Shown here in pieces: positions 1-8,764 of a DNA stretch of 15,922 bases (position 1 is the first letter of the stretch; each line of letters opens with the position of its first letter). The notes beneath the pieces are model-generated. The model worked only from the letters and a program-made list of their open reading frames with translations, was not told where the DNA came from and did no database searches. Position numbers and translations under genes: made by a program. This DNA comes from Drechmeria coniospora (lineage: Eukaryota > Ascomycota > Sordariomycetes > Hypocreales > Ophiocordycipitaceae): the NCBI RefSeq assembly GCF_001625195.1, contig NW_024467513.1, positions 1 through 15,922 on the forward strand, written 5' to 3'.

Positions 1-52
1 GCTAGGCCCACTAGGTCCGTTAGGTCCGTTAGGCCGTTAGGCCCTGTTGGAA
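1..52 (-). repeat. 9-bp coding minisatellite, RT-linker site, copy A (partial)
   Basis: Units of (C/T)TAGG(C/T)CCG giving Gly-Pro-Ser/Asn on the minus strand. Cut by the window edge. One unit near 35 has lost a C. Confidence 0.8.
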
Positions 53-409
53 ATAGGGTTGTAAGAAAGGCATCGCATTTTTCCTGGAAGGTATTTGCTA
101 TTATATCTCTTCCTTCCTTAGTATACAATATACCCGGAAGGTTAGTATTCTGGCTAGCTTTTGTATAGTTATAGGCTTGGAAAACCTCCCTGTTAACTGC
201 ATTAGCCAGAAAGGTCTCCCAGTAGCCTACTTTAGCCTTCCGAATAGCATAAAAATAGGCATTACGGGCCGTTTTCCAGTCTTCTTTTGCATTTCCGGTT
301 TTTCCGAAATAGTCTTTGTGTACGGCTAAGGGTCTTCCGTAAGTCTAGTAGCTCGGGGGTCCACCAAGGCTTAGACCGTTCACTAGGCCGTAGCCTAGGG
401 ATTGCCTCG
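1..409 (-). pseudogene. LINE ORF2, EN-RT linker and start of RT, copy A (partial)
   Basis: Minus-strand coding homologous to 4434-4847 of copy B: the linker after the endonuclease ([33 protein letters not shown]), then the beginning of the third Gly-Pro repeat at 1-52, cut by the window edge. The WW pair typical of this LINE linker is intact here, whereas copy B has W-to-stop. Compared with B there is an extra T at about 286-289 and a missing C near 35, each shifting the frame. The RT core lies outside the window. Confidence 0.78.
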
Positions 410-1512
410 ATAGCTACTGCCTGTATACCTCTGTAATTAGTATAGCTATTCCATCTAGATCCCTTACTGAAATTAGGGTATCTAGTTGCTGATTTAGGGA
501 TGCCTGCTTTTCCTGTAATAAATAATTATACTTATTCCAGTTGGCCTTTTTGTAATTGAATAAGGGGGCCTAGACTGGAATAGTAGGCTTGCTGTAGGTA
601 GGATAGGCGCCCTAGCTTCAAAGGCGATTACCTGGTGATCGGACCCGGATGCCTCTAAGTACCTCCAGTTAGACCAGTTTAGTAGGTTAAAAGGAGTACT
701 AAAGGCTAGGTCAATAATAGACCTAGAACCGGGCCTAAAATAGGTACCCCTTTAACCTCTTCTGGGTCCTGGATTAGGCTAGCCTTCTGGCTTGTTAGCC
801 AGTTTACTAGCCTTTGTGCCTTAGTAGCCCTAATAGGGTCTACCGTTGGATTCCATAATGGGGGTGTAGGTTGAAGTCCCCTATAATAAGTGTAGGCTTA
901 TTGCACCTATAGGGTAGGAGGAGCCTCTCAACTGTATAGGGGTTCTGGCTTGGTTGCCCGCTAGGCCTAGGCCCGTTAGGCCCCTAGGCCCGTTAGGCCC
1001 GTAGGCCGTTAGGCCCGGCCGCTAGGCCGTTAGGCCCGTTAGGCCGCTCGGCCCGTTAGGCCCGCTAGGCCTGTTAGGCGCTCTAGGCCCGTTAGGCCGC
1101 TAGGCCTACTAGGTCCGCTAGGGCCCTCGTAGGCCTGTTCCTTTTCGTTGTAGAGGTTAATTAGGATAAATGGTTCAGTACCTAATATCTCTATAGCTTG
1201 GATATCTGGATCGGAAAATAGGTCGTATCGGGGATTATAAGCTAGCCTACTAGCCTTCCTAATATACGTTAAGACCCTAGGTCTAACTGTAATACTTAAA
1301 GGGCTAGTTGACTGTTGTGGTGTAATAATATAGTAAGACGGGTGTTGGAGCCCTATAAATGCTCCTTGAATTTTAGGGCAGTAGGGCTCTTGTAGAAGGA
1401 TAATATCGGTACGTTGCTTACGCGTAGGCCTGTTGGAGTACCGATTGGTGTGCTAAATTATGCCTCCGTGCGTTATGCTGGATAAGCCTAAGATAGCACT
1501 TTTCTGGGCTAT
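410..1512 (-). pseudogene. LINE ORF2 endonuclease domain (APE/EEP type), copy A
   Basis: Nicks target DNA to prime reverse transcription. Recognisable pieces in order: LIQHNARRHNLAHQSVLQQ near the start, DIILLQEPYCPKIQG (catalytic Glu), FILINLYNEKEQAYEG, then the Gly-Pro repeat (960-1133), TLIIGDFNLHHPLWNP (the GDFN motif) and GSDHQVIAF with the SDH motif at 635-643. These are hallmark motifs of the exonuclease-endonuclease-phosphatase fold in LINEs. Copy A keeps SDH, where copy B has SNH. The reading frame is broken by several indels, many inside the repeat, so this is a pseudogene or contains sequencing errors. The ORF2 start is not clear; coding resembling LINE EN begins just after the ORF1 stop. 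Confidence 0.8.
960..1133 (-). repeat. 9-bp coding minisatellite, endonuclease site, copy A
   Basis: Same unit as the other arrays, between NEKEQAYEG and QPSQNPYTVERLLLP coding. Several units are 8 bp or otherwise irregular (GGCCG for GGCCCG), so the frame is destroyed here, unlike the matching array of copy B. Confidence 0.85.
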
Positions 1513-2303
1513 TTCGACTTATAGTCTAATAGCCTAATAGATTTCGCACTCGGTACTATTAGCCTTGTGCTTACCGTTACAGTTAGCACATACTAGTTCG
1601 AGTGGTTGCAGGGCTCTGTAGCGTTGCAGCTAGTGCACTGGTGGGTCTTTGTATAGTGCCCTTTGGCGCATAGTGCGCAGCGGATTTTCTTATTGCAAAG
1701 GCTTGGGTCGTGCCCGTAGCCCTGACACCTAAAGCATTGGGTCTTTGGCGTATAGGCCTTATAGGCTACAACCTTGGCCCGAATTCCAGCTATAAATAGC
1801 CCATTTTTAAGGCTATAGCTAGCCTCTTGTTCTGTAGGGACGGCAAAAACAATAGACCCAGCGGCCTTACCTAGGCTAGGCTTTTTAAGCCAGCGGGGCT
1901 GGCCCCTAACCGTAACTGGGTTAAAGGTCTCGATTTCCGACTTAGTAATTTCAAGGATATCGGTCTCCGTAAGAATAGGTACCCCGTGTGCTACTAGCTT
2001 TATCCAGCTAATAGGGGTCTCTATTGCCTCAACCGGATAAGTATTAAATAGCCCTATCCAGGCCTGTTTTTTTTCTAGCAGTTGGGCTGCTGTATAGGGC
2101 TCTTTTGTTGTAATAACTAGGTTGCCCCTAGCCGATAGCTCGATGCTAGCTACGGCTATAGCCCCTAAGGTCTTATTTAGTGCATTCCGTAGCGTTAGTG
2201 CGGGTACTTGGGGTCTGTTTTCTGTAGGTCCCTGAGGCTCCTTCCGGAGTTTTAGGATTACTTGTAAGCCTTCCTTTGTAGGGCGTTTGGGCCCGTTGGT
2301 TCT

Positions 2304-2442
2304 GCTAGGCCTGTTAGGCCCCCAGGCCCGTTGGGCCCTCTAGGCCCGTTAGGCCCGTTAGGCCCGTTAGGCCCGCTAGGCCCGCTAGGCCCGTTAGGCC
2401 TGCTAGGCCCGTTAGGCCCGCTAGGCCCGCTAGGCCCGTTAA
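2304..2442 (-). repeat. 9-bp coding minisatellite, ORF1 site, copy A
   Basis: About 15 units of (C/T)TAGGCCCG encoding GPS and GPN triplets. Near 2318 the unit reads GGCCCCCAGG where copy B has GGCCCACTAGG; this 1-nt loss shifts from the Gly-Pro frame to a Gly-Leu frame, which is also stop-free within the repeat. Confidence 0.88.
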
Positions 2443-2924
2443 GGCCCTTGGGTCCTCGGCCCCTTGGTGGAACGACCGCCCAGGCGCTATTCTGGAGACC
2501 TTTAGGTATAGGTGTTTGGGCTGCCTCGCTATAGCTCTTCGGGCCCCTTGGAAACGCATTTTGTAGTGTATTTATAAGGGGTTCGAAGAGGCTATATGGC
2601 ATCTTCGATACTGTACTTTGTATAAGTATAGTAGCCTGTTGGATTTGTAGGGCTAGGTCTTGGCCCTCGTTTTGGTCGGTTGTTATAGGCCTAGATATCC
2701 CCTTTTTAGCTAATTTAGGTAGCCTTTCAGGAGACTCTAGGTCTGCGTGGGTTCGTTTTCGTTGTTGTAGTATAAGGGGGGTTTCGGGGGTTTCTGGTTG
2801 GATAGGGGCTTCCGTATCCTCTAGGTCTTCCATATCGGTATCTGTAGGTTGACCTAGGGATATAAGTTCGATTTCGTCTTCGTTTGTTGTATTTTCTTCG
2901 TTTTCTGGAGTTATATTAATATTT

Positions 2925-3045
2925 GTAGTATTTTCCTGACTTTCCTGATTTTCCTGATTTTTTTCCTGAATTTCCCTGTATAGGGTAGGCTGAGCCTGAT
3001 TTTCCTGATTTTTTTCCTGATTTTTCTGGTATAGGGTAGGCTGGG
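2925..3045 (-). repeat. Gln/Asn/Glu-rich coding repeat in ORF1, copy A
   Basis: Two units of about 20 residues, [17 protein letters not shown] and [17 protein letters not shown], followed by ESQEN. The DNA is runs of TTTTTCCTGATTTTCCTGA on the plus strand. The copy B equivalent is at 8611-8735, with CAG to TAG at 8675. Confidence 0.65.
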
Positions 3046-3084
3046 CTAAGACCGGGCCTGTAGCTGGGCCTATAGTCGGGTGGG

Positions 3085-3240
3085 TTGGGTAGGTTGGGTG
3101 GGTCTCGTTGGGTGCAATTGGGTGGGTCTCGTTGGGTGCAATTGGGCAGGTCCCGTCGGGCGGGGTCGGATGGGTCTTATTGGGTAGGATCGGGTGGGTC
3201 TCGTTGGGTGGGGTCGGCACGCGCGGGGTTGCGTTTCTGG
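3085..3240 (-). repeat. 24-bp coding repeat in ORF1, copy A
   Basis: Units encoding variants of the 8-residue IAPNETHP; two close copies of IAPNETHP plus diverged LPNKTHPT and PPDGTCP types. Confidence 0.75.
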
Positions 3241-4335
3241 CGGCTCTCTTCCTCCCAGTTGAAGGCATCTTTGACCCCCGACTGCACGCGCGCAATCGGC
3301 TGCGCGCGGCTGTAACTCGAGGATCGTAATGTCCCAATTGAGGGGAATTGAAAGAACTGCAATTTGGCTATTTTATTGTGGTTTCAATCGATCGGGTGGG
3401 CGCGTGGTGTTGATCGCTGGGAGTTACATTAGCTACCGTTTTCCCGTGGTTAAATTGGACCCCTTGGTCCGTTGCTTGGGCTGTAAGCCTAGTTACAATA
3501 CCTTCTAGCGCCCGGCAGTTCTTATAGGCAGATCTAGACGATACCGTTAGGCTAAAGTCATCAATATAGGATAACTGGAAGGCCTTATCCGCTATAATAT
3601 CCCTAATATAAATTAGGAATAAGATAGGGCTTATAGGCGATCCTTGCGGTATTCCTATAGCTATTTCGACTAGTTGGTGGATTTGGCCGTCGAAGGCTAG
3701 TTGGATCGATCGGCCTGATAGGAACGATGTAACCCAGCTAATTAGGGCCTTTGGGAGGTCTAGCCTTCGTAAAACCCCTATAAGCTTAGTCTTTGATACG
3801 TGATCGAAGGCGCCTTTAATATCAAGGAATAATGTAGTAGTAATAGTACTACTAGCCTTTTTCCTTAATAGGCGCTGTAATTCGATATAGTGGGTCAGTA
3901 ATAGGGCTGTATCTATTGTAGACCTTTGTTTCCGCCCGCCTAGTTGTGTAGGGCCTAATAGGTCTGTAGTATTGGCTAGGTAGCTTAATCGCGTAGCGAA
4001 TAGTTTTTCTAGGACTTTGCCTAGGCAATTTAGTAAGGCTATTACCCTGTAAGACTTAGGCTTCCTATAGTCTCGGTTGCCTTGCTTAGGGAGGATAATG
4101 CCTATACTTTGTCGCCATAGCTTAGGGTGGTAGCCTTCTGTAAATAAAGCGGTATAGGCCTTGTAGAGGAATTTAGGAATAACCTTATAAGTCTGCTGGA
4201 TAAGGGGGAAACCGATAGTATTGGGCCCTGGGGCTTTTTTATTCGAAGACGAATTAATAGCCTCTTTAACCTCTTTCCAAGCTAGGTTAGGCCACTCCCA
4301 CCTTTCTCTACTAGCCTGTTTTATAGTAGGCCTCC

Positions 4336-4488
4336 TACTAGGCCTACTAGGCCCGTTAGGCCCGTTAGGCCCGCTAGGTCCGCTAGGCCCGCTAGGCCCG
4401 CTAGGCCCGCTAGGCCCGCTAGGCCCGCTAGGCCCGCTAGGCCCACTAGGCCTACTAGGTCCGTTAGGTCCGTTAGGCCCGTTAGGCC
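4336..4488 (-). repeat. 9-bp coding minisatellite, RT-linker site, copy B
   Basis: About 17 units, the central block being nearly perfect CTAGGCCCG (GPS). In frame with the RT. Sits between TTLFPTGP and [11 protein letters not shown]. Confidence 0.9.
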
Positions 4489-4839
4489 CTGTTGGAAATA
4501 GGGTTGTAAGAAAGGCATCGCATTTTTCCTGGAAGGTATTTGCTATTATATCTCTTCCTTCCTTAGTATACAATATACCCGGAAGGTTAGTATTCTGGCT
4601 AGCTTTTGTATAGTTATAGGCTTGGAAAACCTTCCTGTTAACTGCATTAGCCAGAAAGGTCTCCCAGTAGCCTACTTTAGCCTTCCGAATAGCATAAAAA
4701 TAGGCATTACGGGCCGTTTTCCAGTCTTCTTTGCATTTCCGGTTTTTCCGAAATAGTCTTTGTGTACGGCTAAGGGTCTTCCGTAAGTCTAGTAGCTCGG
4801 GGGTCCACTAAGGCTTAGACCGTTTACTAGGCCGTAGCC

Positions 4840-4847
4840 TAGGGATT
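4840..4847. repeat. Target-site duplication, left copy
   Basis: TAGGGATT, repeated at 5963-5970 on the other side of the family C insertion. Copy A has a single CTAGGGATTGCC at the empty site. The last TT merges with the T run, so the exact inner end is uncertain by 2 bp. Confidence 0.88.
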
Positions 4848-5076
4848 TTTTTTTTTTTTCATTACGCGCATGCAGCCCTAGGGGCTATGGCGCGGCGGCC
4901 TATAGGTCCCATAGGGCCTAGAAGACCTAATAGGCCTACTAGACCCTTAGGGTCCTAAGGGCACGCAGGAGCTAACTAGCTAACTAAACTAGCAGTAACG
5001 ACTGGCTATTTATATTAAATCAGTAGAGCTTTCCCTCGCATTTCACGAATCTTAGTCCCTAGGCCTAGGCCTAGTA
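4848..5076 (-). other. 3' UTR and poly(A) of the family C LINE
   Basis: Non-coding tail between the ORF2 stop and the T run (about 4846-4859). It holds a terminal hairpin (4865-4894) and short CCTAGG-rich stretches. Probably where the element's RT binds its RNA (inference). Confidence 0.75.
4865..4894 (-). ncRNA. Conserved LINE 3' terminal hairpin
   Basis: Two paired arms: CGCGC (4865-4869) with GCGCG (4890-4894), and AGCCC (4874-4878) with GGGCT (4882-4886), around a 3-nt loop, separated by small internal loops. It lies immediately before the poly(A). The same hairpin recurs at 12387-12416 in the other orientation with its arms preserved. Confidence 0.7.
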
Positions 5077-5962
5077 CTATTCCTCTAGGTACCACTTTGC
5101 CGTACCGATATTAGTAGTAGTTAGGAACTCAAATAGAGCCTCCCTTCCTTGCCTAGTACTAAATAAAATCGGTAGGGTAAGCGGCTTACCCTGTAGGGCT
5201 TCCTTTAGGTCTTTCCGTTCCTTCCTATAACGTACGCATTGTAGCAATAGGTGGGTTACAGTCTGTTTTTGCCCGCACTTACAGGCGTCCGAGTCGATTT
5301 TTCCAATCTTTTTTTGGTAGGGCTTAAGGTATCCGATCCCTGTTTTTAGTTGTATATAGGCCGATTGGATAGGCCTAGGCAAATCGGGTAGACTAGGCTT
5401 ATACGCAAACCTAGGTTTCCCAGTCCTTCGATAGTGGGCCCCTAGGCCCCTAGCCTTAGGGCCTCGGGCCTCCTCCCTAGCCCATAGCTCCTTCCACCCC
5501 CCTAGGGCTACTTCCTTTACCCTCCTCCGTAGATAGCTTAGGGAGGTATAGGGGGTACCTATACTAGGCCTAGTTAGGCCTCCTTTTGCTACCTGGTCTG
5601 CAATTTCATTCCCTATAATTCCAACGTGGCTAGGGCACCACGTTAGGGTTATAGCTACCTTCCGGTCCGCTAGGCTATTTACTAGCTGCCTTGCCTTATA
5701 GGCTAGGTCGCTATAGCCTACGGTTACCTTCTGAATAGCTGCTTGGCTATCTATAAAAAGATAGGCTTCTTGCGGTAGAGGGTTTCGTTGGGATAAGGCC
5801 TTTAGGGCCCTCGTTATACCAATTAGCTCGGCATCAACTACTTCGATCCTAGGGCCTAGGTTATAGGCCTTTGCCCCTAGGGCCCGGCCTGTAGGGTCCG
5901 TTTCGTAGTAGGCGCACGAGTTCGTTGTTTGACCCCTAATAGTCCCTTGTGACCCGTCTGTA
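5077..5962 (-). CDS. LINE RNase H and C-terminal zinc motif (family C, partial)
   Basis: C-terminal part of an ORF2 polyprotein; RNase H removes RNA from the RNA/DNA hybrid. The frame is open for 295 codons from the truncation point at 5962 to TAG at 5077-5079, with no start codon of its own needed. It begins TDGSQGTIRG (first catalytic Asp), then RIEVVDAELIGITRAL (Glu), EAYLFIDSQAAIQK (second Asp) and WCPSHVGIIGNEIADQ (His and final Asp), so the usual catalytic set is present. After a basic, Trp-containing connector (ALGGWKELWAREEARG) comes KCGQKQTVTHLLLQC, a C-X-C-X7-H-X4-C motif common at the end of I/Tad-type LINE proteins. Lack of RIP-type stops suggests a recent insertion. It is a dead fragment, lacking RT and endonuclease. 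Confidence 0.9.
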
Positions 5963-5970
5963 TAGGGATT
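5963..5970. repeat. Target-site duplication, right copy
   Basis: TAGGGATT directly after the truncated 5' end of the family C LINE. The sequence resumes with GCCTCTATAGCTACTGCC, matching copy A from about position 410. Confidence 0.88.
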
Positions 5971-7150
5971 GCCTCTATAGCTACTGCCTGTATAGCTTCT
6001 GTAATTAGTATAGCTATTCCATTTAGATCCCTTACTGAAATTAGGGTATCTAGTTGCTGATTTAGGGATGCCTGCTTTTCCTGTAATAAACAGTTATACT
6101 TATTCCAGTTGGCCTTCTTGTAATTAAATAGGGGGGGCCTAGACTGGAATAGTAGGCTTTCTGTAGGTAGGATAGGCGTCCTAGCTTTAAAGGCGATTAC
6201 TTGGTGATTGGACCCGGATGCCTCTAAGTACCTCTATTTAGACCAGTTTAGTAAGTTAAAAGGGGTACTAAAGGCTAGGTCAATAATAAACCTAGACTTT
6301 AAGCCGGGCCTAAAATAGGTACCCCCTTTAACCTCTTCTGGGTCCTAGATTAGGCTAGCCTTCTGGCTTGTTAGCCAGTTTACTAGCCTTTGTGCCTTAG
6401 TAGCCCTAATAGGGTCTACCGTTGGATTCCATAATGGGTGGTGTAGGTTGAAGTCCCCTATAATAAGTGTAGGCTTATTGCACCTATAGGGTAGGAGGAG
6501 CCTCTCGACTGTATAGGGGTTCTGGCTTGGTTGCCCGCTAGGCCTAGGCCCGTTAGGCCCGCTAGGCCCGTTAGGCCCGCTAGGCCCGTTAGGCCCGCTA
6601 GGCCTGTTAGGCGCTCTAGGCCCGTTAGGCCCGCTAGGCCCGTTAGGCCCGCTAGGCCTGTTAGGCGCTCTAGGCCCGTTAGGCCCGCTAGGCCCGTTAG
6701 GCCCGCTAGGCCTGTTAGGCGCGCTAGGCCTGTTAAGCCCGCTAGGCCTACTAGGTCCGCTAGGGCCCTCGTAGGCCTGTTCCTTTTCGTTGTAGAGGTT
6801 AATTAGGATAAATGGTTCAGTACCTAATATCTCTATAGCTTGGATATCTGGATCGGAAAATAAGTTGTATCGGGGATTATAAGCTAGCCTACTAGCCTTC
6901 CTAATATACGTTAAGACCCTAGGTCTAACTGTAATACTTAAAGGGCTAGTTGACTGTTGTGGTGTAATAATATAGTAAGAGGGGTGTTGGAGCCCTATAA
7001 ATGCTCCTTGAATTTTAGGGCAGTAGGGCTCTTGTAGAAGGATAATATCGGTACGTTGCTCGTAGGCCTGTTGGAGTACCGATTGGTGTGCTAAATTATG
7101 CCTCCGTGCGTTATGCTGGATAAGCCAAAGATAGTACTTTTCTGGGCTAT
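5971..7150 (-). pseudogene. LINE ORF2 endonuclease domain, copy B, mutated
   Basis: Same domain as in copy A but in a better-kept frame. From about 7150 it reads KYYLWLIQHNARRHN, DIILLQEPYCPKIQG, FILINLYNEKEQAYEG, a long Gly-Pro-Ser/Asn repeat (6536-6770), LIIGDFNLHHPLWNP, then DLAFSTPFNLLNWSK and GSNHQVIAF. The hallmark SDH is SNH here (6204-6212, GAT to AAT), and CAG to TAG at 6345-6347 stops the frame where copy A reads LIQDP. Both are RIP-type transitions. The domain ends at the family C insertion, which fell between endonuclease and RT. No ATG is evident near the start. Confidence 0.82.
6536..6770 (-). repeat. 9-bp coding minisatellite, endonuclease site, copy B
   Basis: About 26 units, arranged in a longer higher-order period in which TTAGGCGCTCTAGGCCCG recurs three or four times. 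In frame with the endonuclease, inserted between conserved beta-strand-like segments (FILINLYNEKEQAYE and TVERLLLPYRCNKP). Confidence 0.9.
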
Positions 7151-7942
7151 TTCGACTTATAGTCTAATAGCCTGATAGATTTCGCACTCGGTACTATTAG
7201 CCTTGTGCTTACCGTTACAGTTAGCATATACTAGTTCGAGGTGGTTGTAGGGCTCTGTAGCGTTGCAGCTAGTGCACTGATGGGTCTTTGTATAGTGCCC
7301 TTTAGCGTATAGTGCGCAGCGGATTTTCTTATTGCAAAGGCTTGGGTTGTGCCTGTAGCCCTGATACCTAAAGCATTGAGTCTTGGGCGTATAGGCCTTA
7401 TAGGCTACAACCTTGGCCCGAATTCCAGCTATAAATAGCCTATTTTTAAGGCTATAGCTAGCCTCTTGTTCTATAGGGACGGCAAAAACAATAGACCCAG
7501 CGGCCTTACCTAGGCTAGGCTTTTTAAGCCAGCGGGGCTGGCCCCTAACCGTAACTGGGTTAAAGGTCTCGATTTCCGACTTAGTAATTTCAAGGATATC
7601 GGTCTCCGTAAGAATAGGTACCCCGTGTGCTACTAGCTTTATCCAGCTAATAGGGGTCTCTATTGCCTTAACCGGATAAGTATTAAATAGCCCTATCTAG
7701 GCCTGTTTTTTTTCTAGTAGTTGGGCTGCTGTATAGGGCTCTTTTGTTGTAATAACTAGGTTGCCCCTAGCCGATAGCTCGATGCTAGCTACGGCTATAG
7801 CCCCTAGGGTCTTATTTAGTGCATTCCGTAGCGTTAATGCGGGTACTTGGGGTTTGTTTTCTGTAGGTCCCTTAGGCTCCTTTCGGAGTTTTAGGATAAC
7901 TTGTAAGCCTTCCTTTGTAGGGCGTTTGGGCCCGTTGGTTCT

Positions 7943-8127
7943 GCTAGGCCTGTTAGGCCCACTAGGCCCGTTGGGCCCTCTAGGCCCGTTAGGCCCGTTG
8001 GGCCCGTTAGGCCCGCTAGGCCCGTTAGGCCCACTAGGCCTAGTAGGCCCGTTAGGCCCGCTAGGCCCGTTAGGCCTGCTAGGCCCGTTAGGCCCGCTAG
8101 GCCCGCTAGGCCTGCTAGGCCCGTTAG
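7943..8127 (-). repeat. 9-bp coding minisatellite, ORF1 site, copy B
   Basis: About 20 units alternating CTAGGCCCG and TTAGGCCCG (GPS/GPN), a few units more than in copy A. In frame with the conserved ORF1 region that follows. Confidence 0.9.
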
Positions 8128-8764
8128 AGCCTTTGGGTCCTCGGCCCCTTGGTGGGACAACCGCCCAGGCGCTGTTCTGGAGACCTGTAGGTATATGTGT
8201 TTGGGCTGCCTTGCTATAGCTCTTCGGGCCCCTTGGAAATGCATTTTGTAGTGTATTTATAAGGGGTTCGAAGAGGCTATATGGCATCTTCGATACTGCA
8301 CTTTGTATAAGTATAGTAGCCTATTGGATTTGTAGGGCTAGGTCTTAGCCCTCGTTTTGTTCGGTTATTATAGGCCTAGATATCCCCTTTTTAGCTAATT
8401 TAGGTAGCCTTTCAGGAGACTCTAAGTCTGCGTAGGTTCGTTTTCGTTATTGTAGTATAAGGGGGGTTTCGGGGGTTTCTGGTTGGATAGGGGCTTCCGT
8501 ATCCTCTAGGTCTTCCATATCGGTATCTATAGGTTGACCTAGGGATATAAGGTCGATTTCGTCTTCGTTTGTTGTATTTTCTTCGTTTTCTAGAGTTATA
8601 TTAATATTTATAGTATTTTCCTGACTTTCCTAATTTTCCTGATTTTTTTCCTGAATTTCCCTATATAGGGTAGGCTAAGCCTGATTTTCCTGATTTTTTT
8701 CCTGATTTTTCTGGTATAGGGTAGGCTGGGCTAGGACCGGGCCTGTAGCCGGGCCTATAGTCGG

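Larger units (their letters stand above)
1519..3268 (-). pseudogene. LINE ORF1 (Gag-like, zinc knuckles), copy A, frameshifted
   Basis: RNA-binding ORF1 protein of the LINE. The ATG at 3266-3268 ([12 protein letters not shown]) is preferred over the upstream TTG because it begins the basic stretch. Order: basic N-terminus; Pro/Thr/Asn-rich 8-residue repeats (IAPNETHP); Gln/Asn/Glu-rich repeats ([15 protein letters not shown]); an acidic stretch; a basic [19 protein letters not shown] segment; the Gly-Pro-Ser/Asn repeat; a conserved region; then CCHC knuckles. The first knuckle, CFRCQGYGHDPSLC (1695-1736), is an intact C-X2-C-X4-H-X4-C, followed by CALCAKGH and CTSC. A 1-nt deletion in the repeat near 2318 moves the frame, so the open frame ends at 2258 and the knuckles are downstream in another frame. 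A second 1-nt loss lies near 1602, and CAG to TAG at 1532-1534. Not functional as written. Confidence 0.82.
1..3413 (-). mobile_element. LINE (Tad/I-like), copy A, 3' part outside the window
   Basis: Non-LTR retrotransposon read on the minus strand. From the right come a 5' leader (3413 to 3269), ORF1 (3268 to 1519), endonuclease (about 1512 to 420) and the start of the RT linker (409 to 1). Almost the whole length aligns by eye with copy B: 1-409 with 4434-4847, 410-3413 with 5971-9147. The shared 5' sequence ends in GTGTTGAT at about 3413, while copy B continues differently after GTGTTAAT at 9147, so both 5' ends are defined by comparison. The right flank is copy B's RT gene, so copy A appears to have inserted into copy B. 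Its own 3' end and target-site duplication lie left of the window. It shows fewer RIP-type stops than B but many single-base indels. Confidence 0.85.
3371..4847 (-). pseudogene. LINE ORF2 reverse transcriptase, copy B, truncated in the thumb
   Basis: Reverse transcriptase of the LINE, which copies its RNA onto nicked target DNA. An open frame of about 400 codons (4573 to 3371) carries the core RT motifs in order: [55 protein letters not shown] (first catalytic Asp); [28 protein letters not shown] with YIDD at 3557-3568; then [12 protein letters not shown]. Upstream of 4573 the frame continues through the linker to the insertion at 4847 but has W-to-stop at 4808-4810 (TGG to TAG). The third Gly-Pro repeat (4336-4488) lies between TTLFPTGP and [16 protein letters not shown]. 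At 3413 the coding passes into the leader of copy A, so the last 13 residues (from HHAPTRS) are foreign and thumb plus RNase H are lost. Confidence 0.88.
4848..5962 (-). mobile_element. 5'-truncated LINE (family C) inserted in copy B
   Basis: Insertion of 1115 bp that is absent from the matching site of copy A (positions 403-420 run straight through). Its left end is a T run (poly(A) on the minus strand), followed by a 3' UTR with a hairpin, then RNase H and zinc-motif coding sequence. The right end cuts the element just before the first RNase H aspartate. An 8-bp duplication, TAGGGATT, flanks it at 4840-4847 and 5963-5970. Poly(A), 5' truncation and a short duplication are the standard marks of target-primed reverse transcription. 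A relic of the same family at 11619-12160 extends further 5'. Confidence 0.92.

Noticed and set aside
2304..2442. Independent collagen-like host gene
   Set aside because: The Gly-Pro repeats are embedded in LINE ORF1, endonuclease and RT coding and recur in both copies, so they belong to the transposon.
4221..4613. Plus-strand ORF with long GPLGPL run
   Set aside because: It is the antisense of the LINE RT linker and its minisatellite; the minus strand has RT motifs. The same applies to plus ORFs at 2331-2534, 6531-6806 and 7761-8219, and to 3085-3329 opposite the ORF1 repeats.
6536..6770. Telomere-like array (TTAGGC...)
   Set aside because: The period is 9 bp, units alternate CTAGG and TTAGG, and the array is internal and in frame with coding sequence. 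Fungal telomeres are typically pure TTAGGG at chromosome ends.
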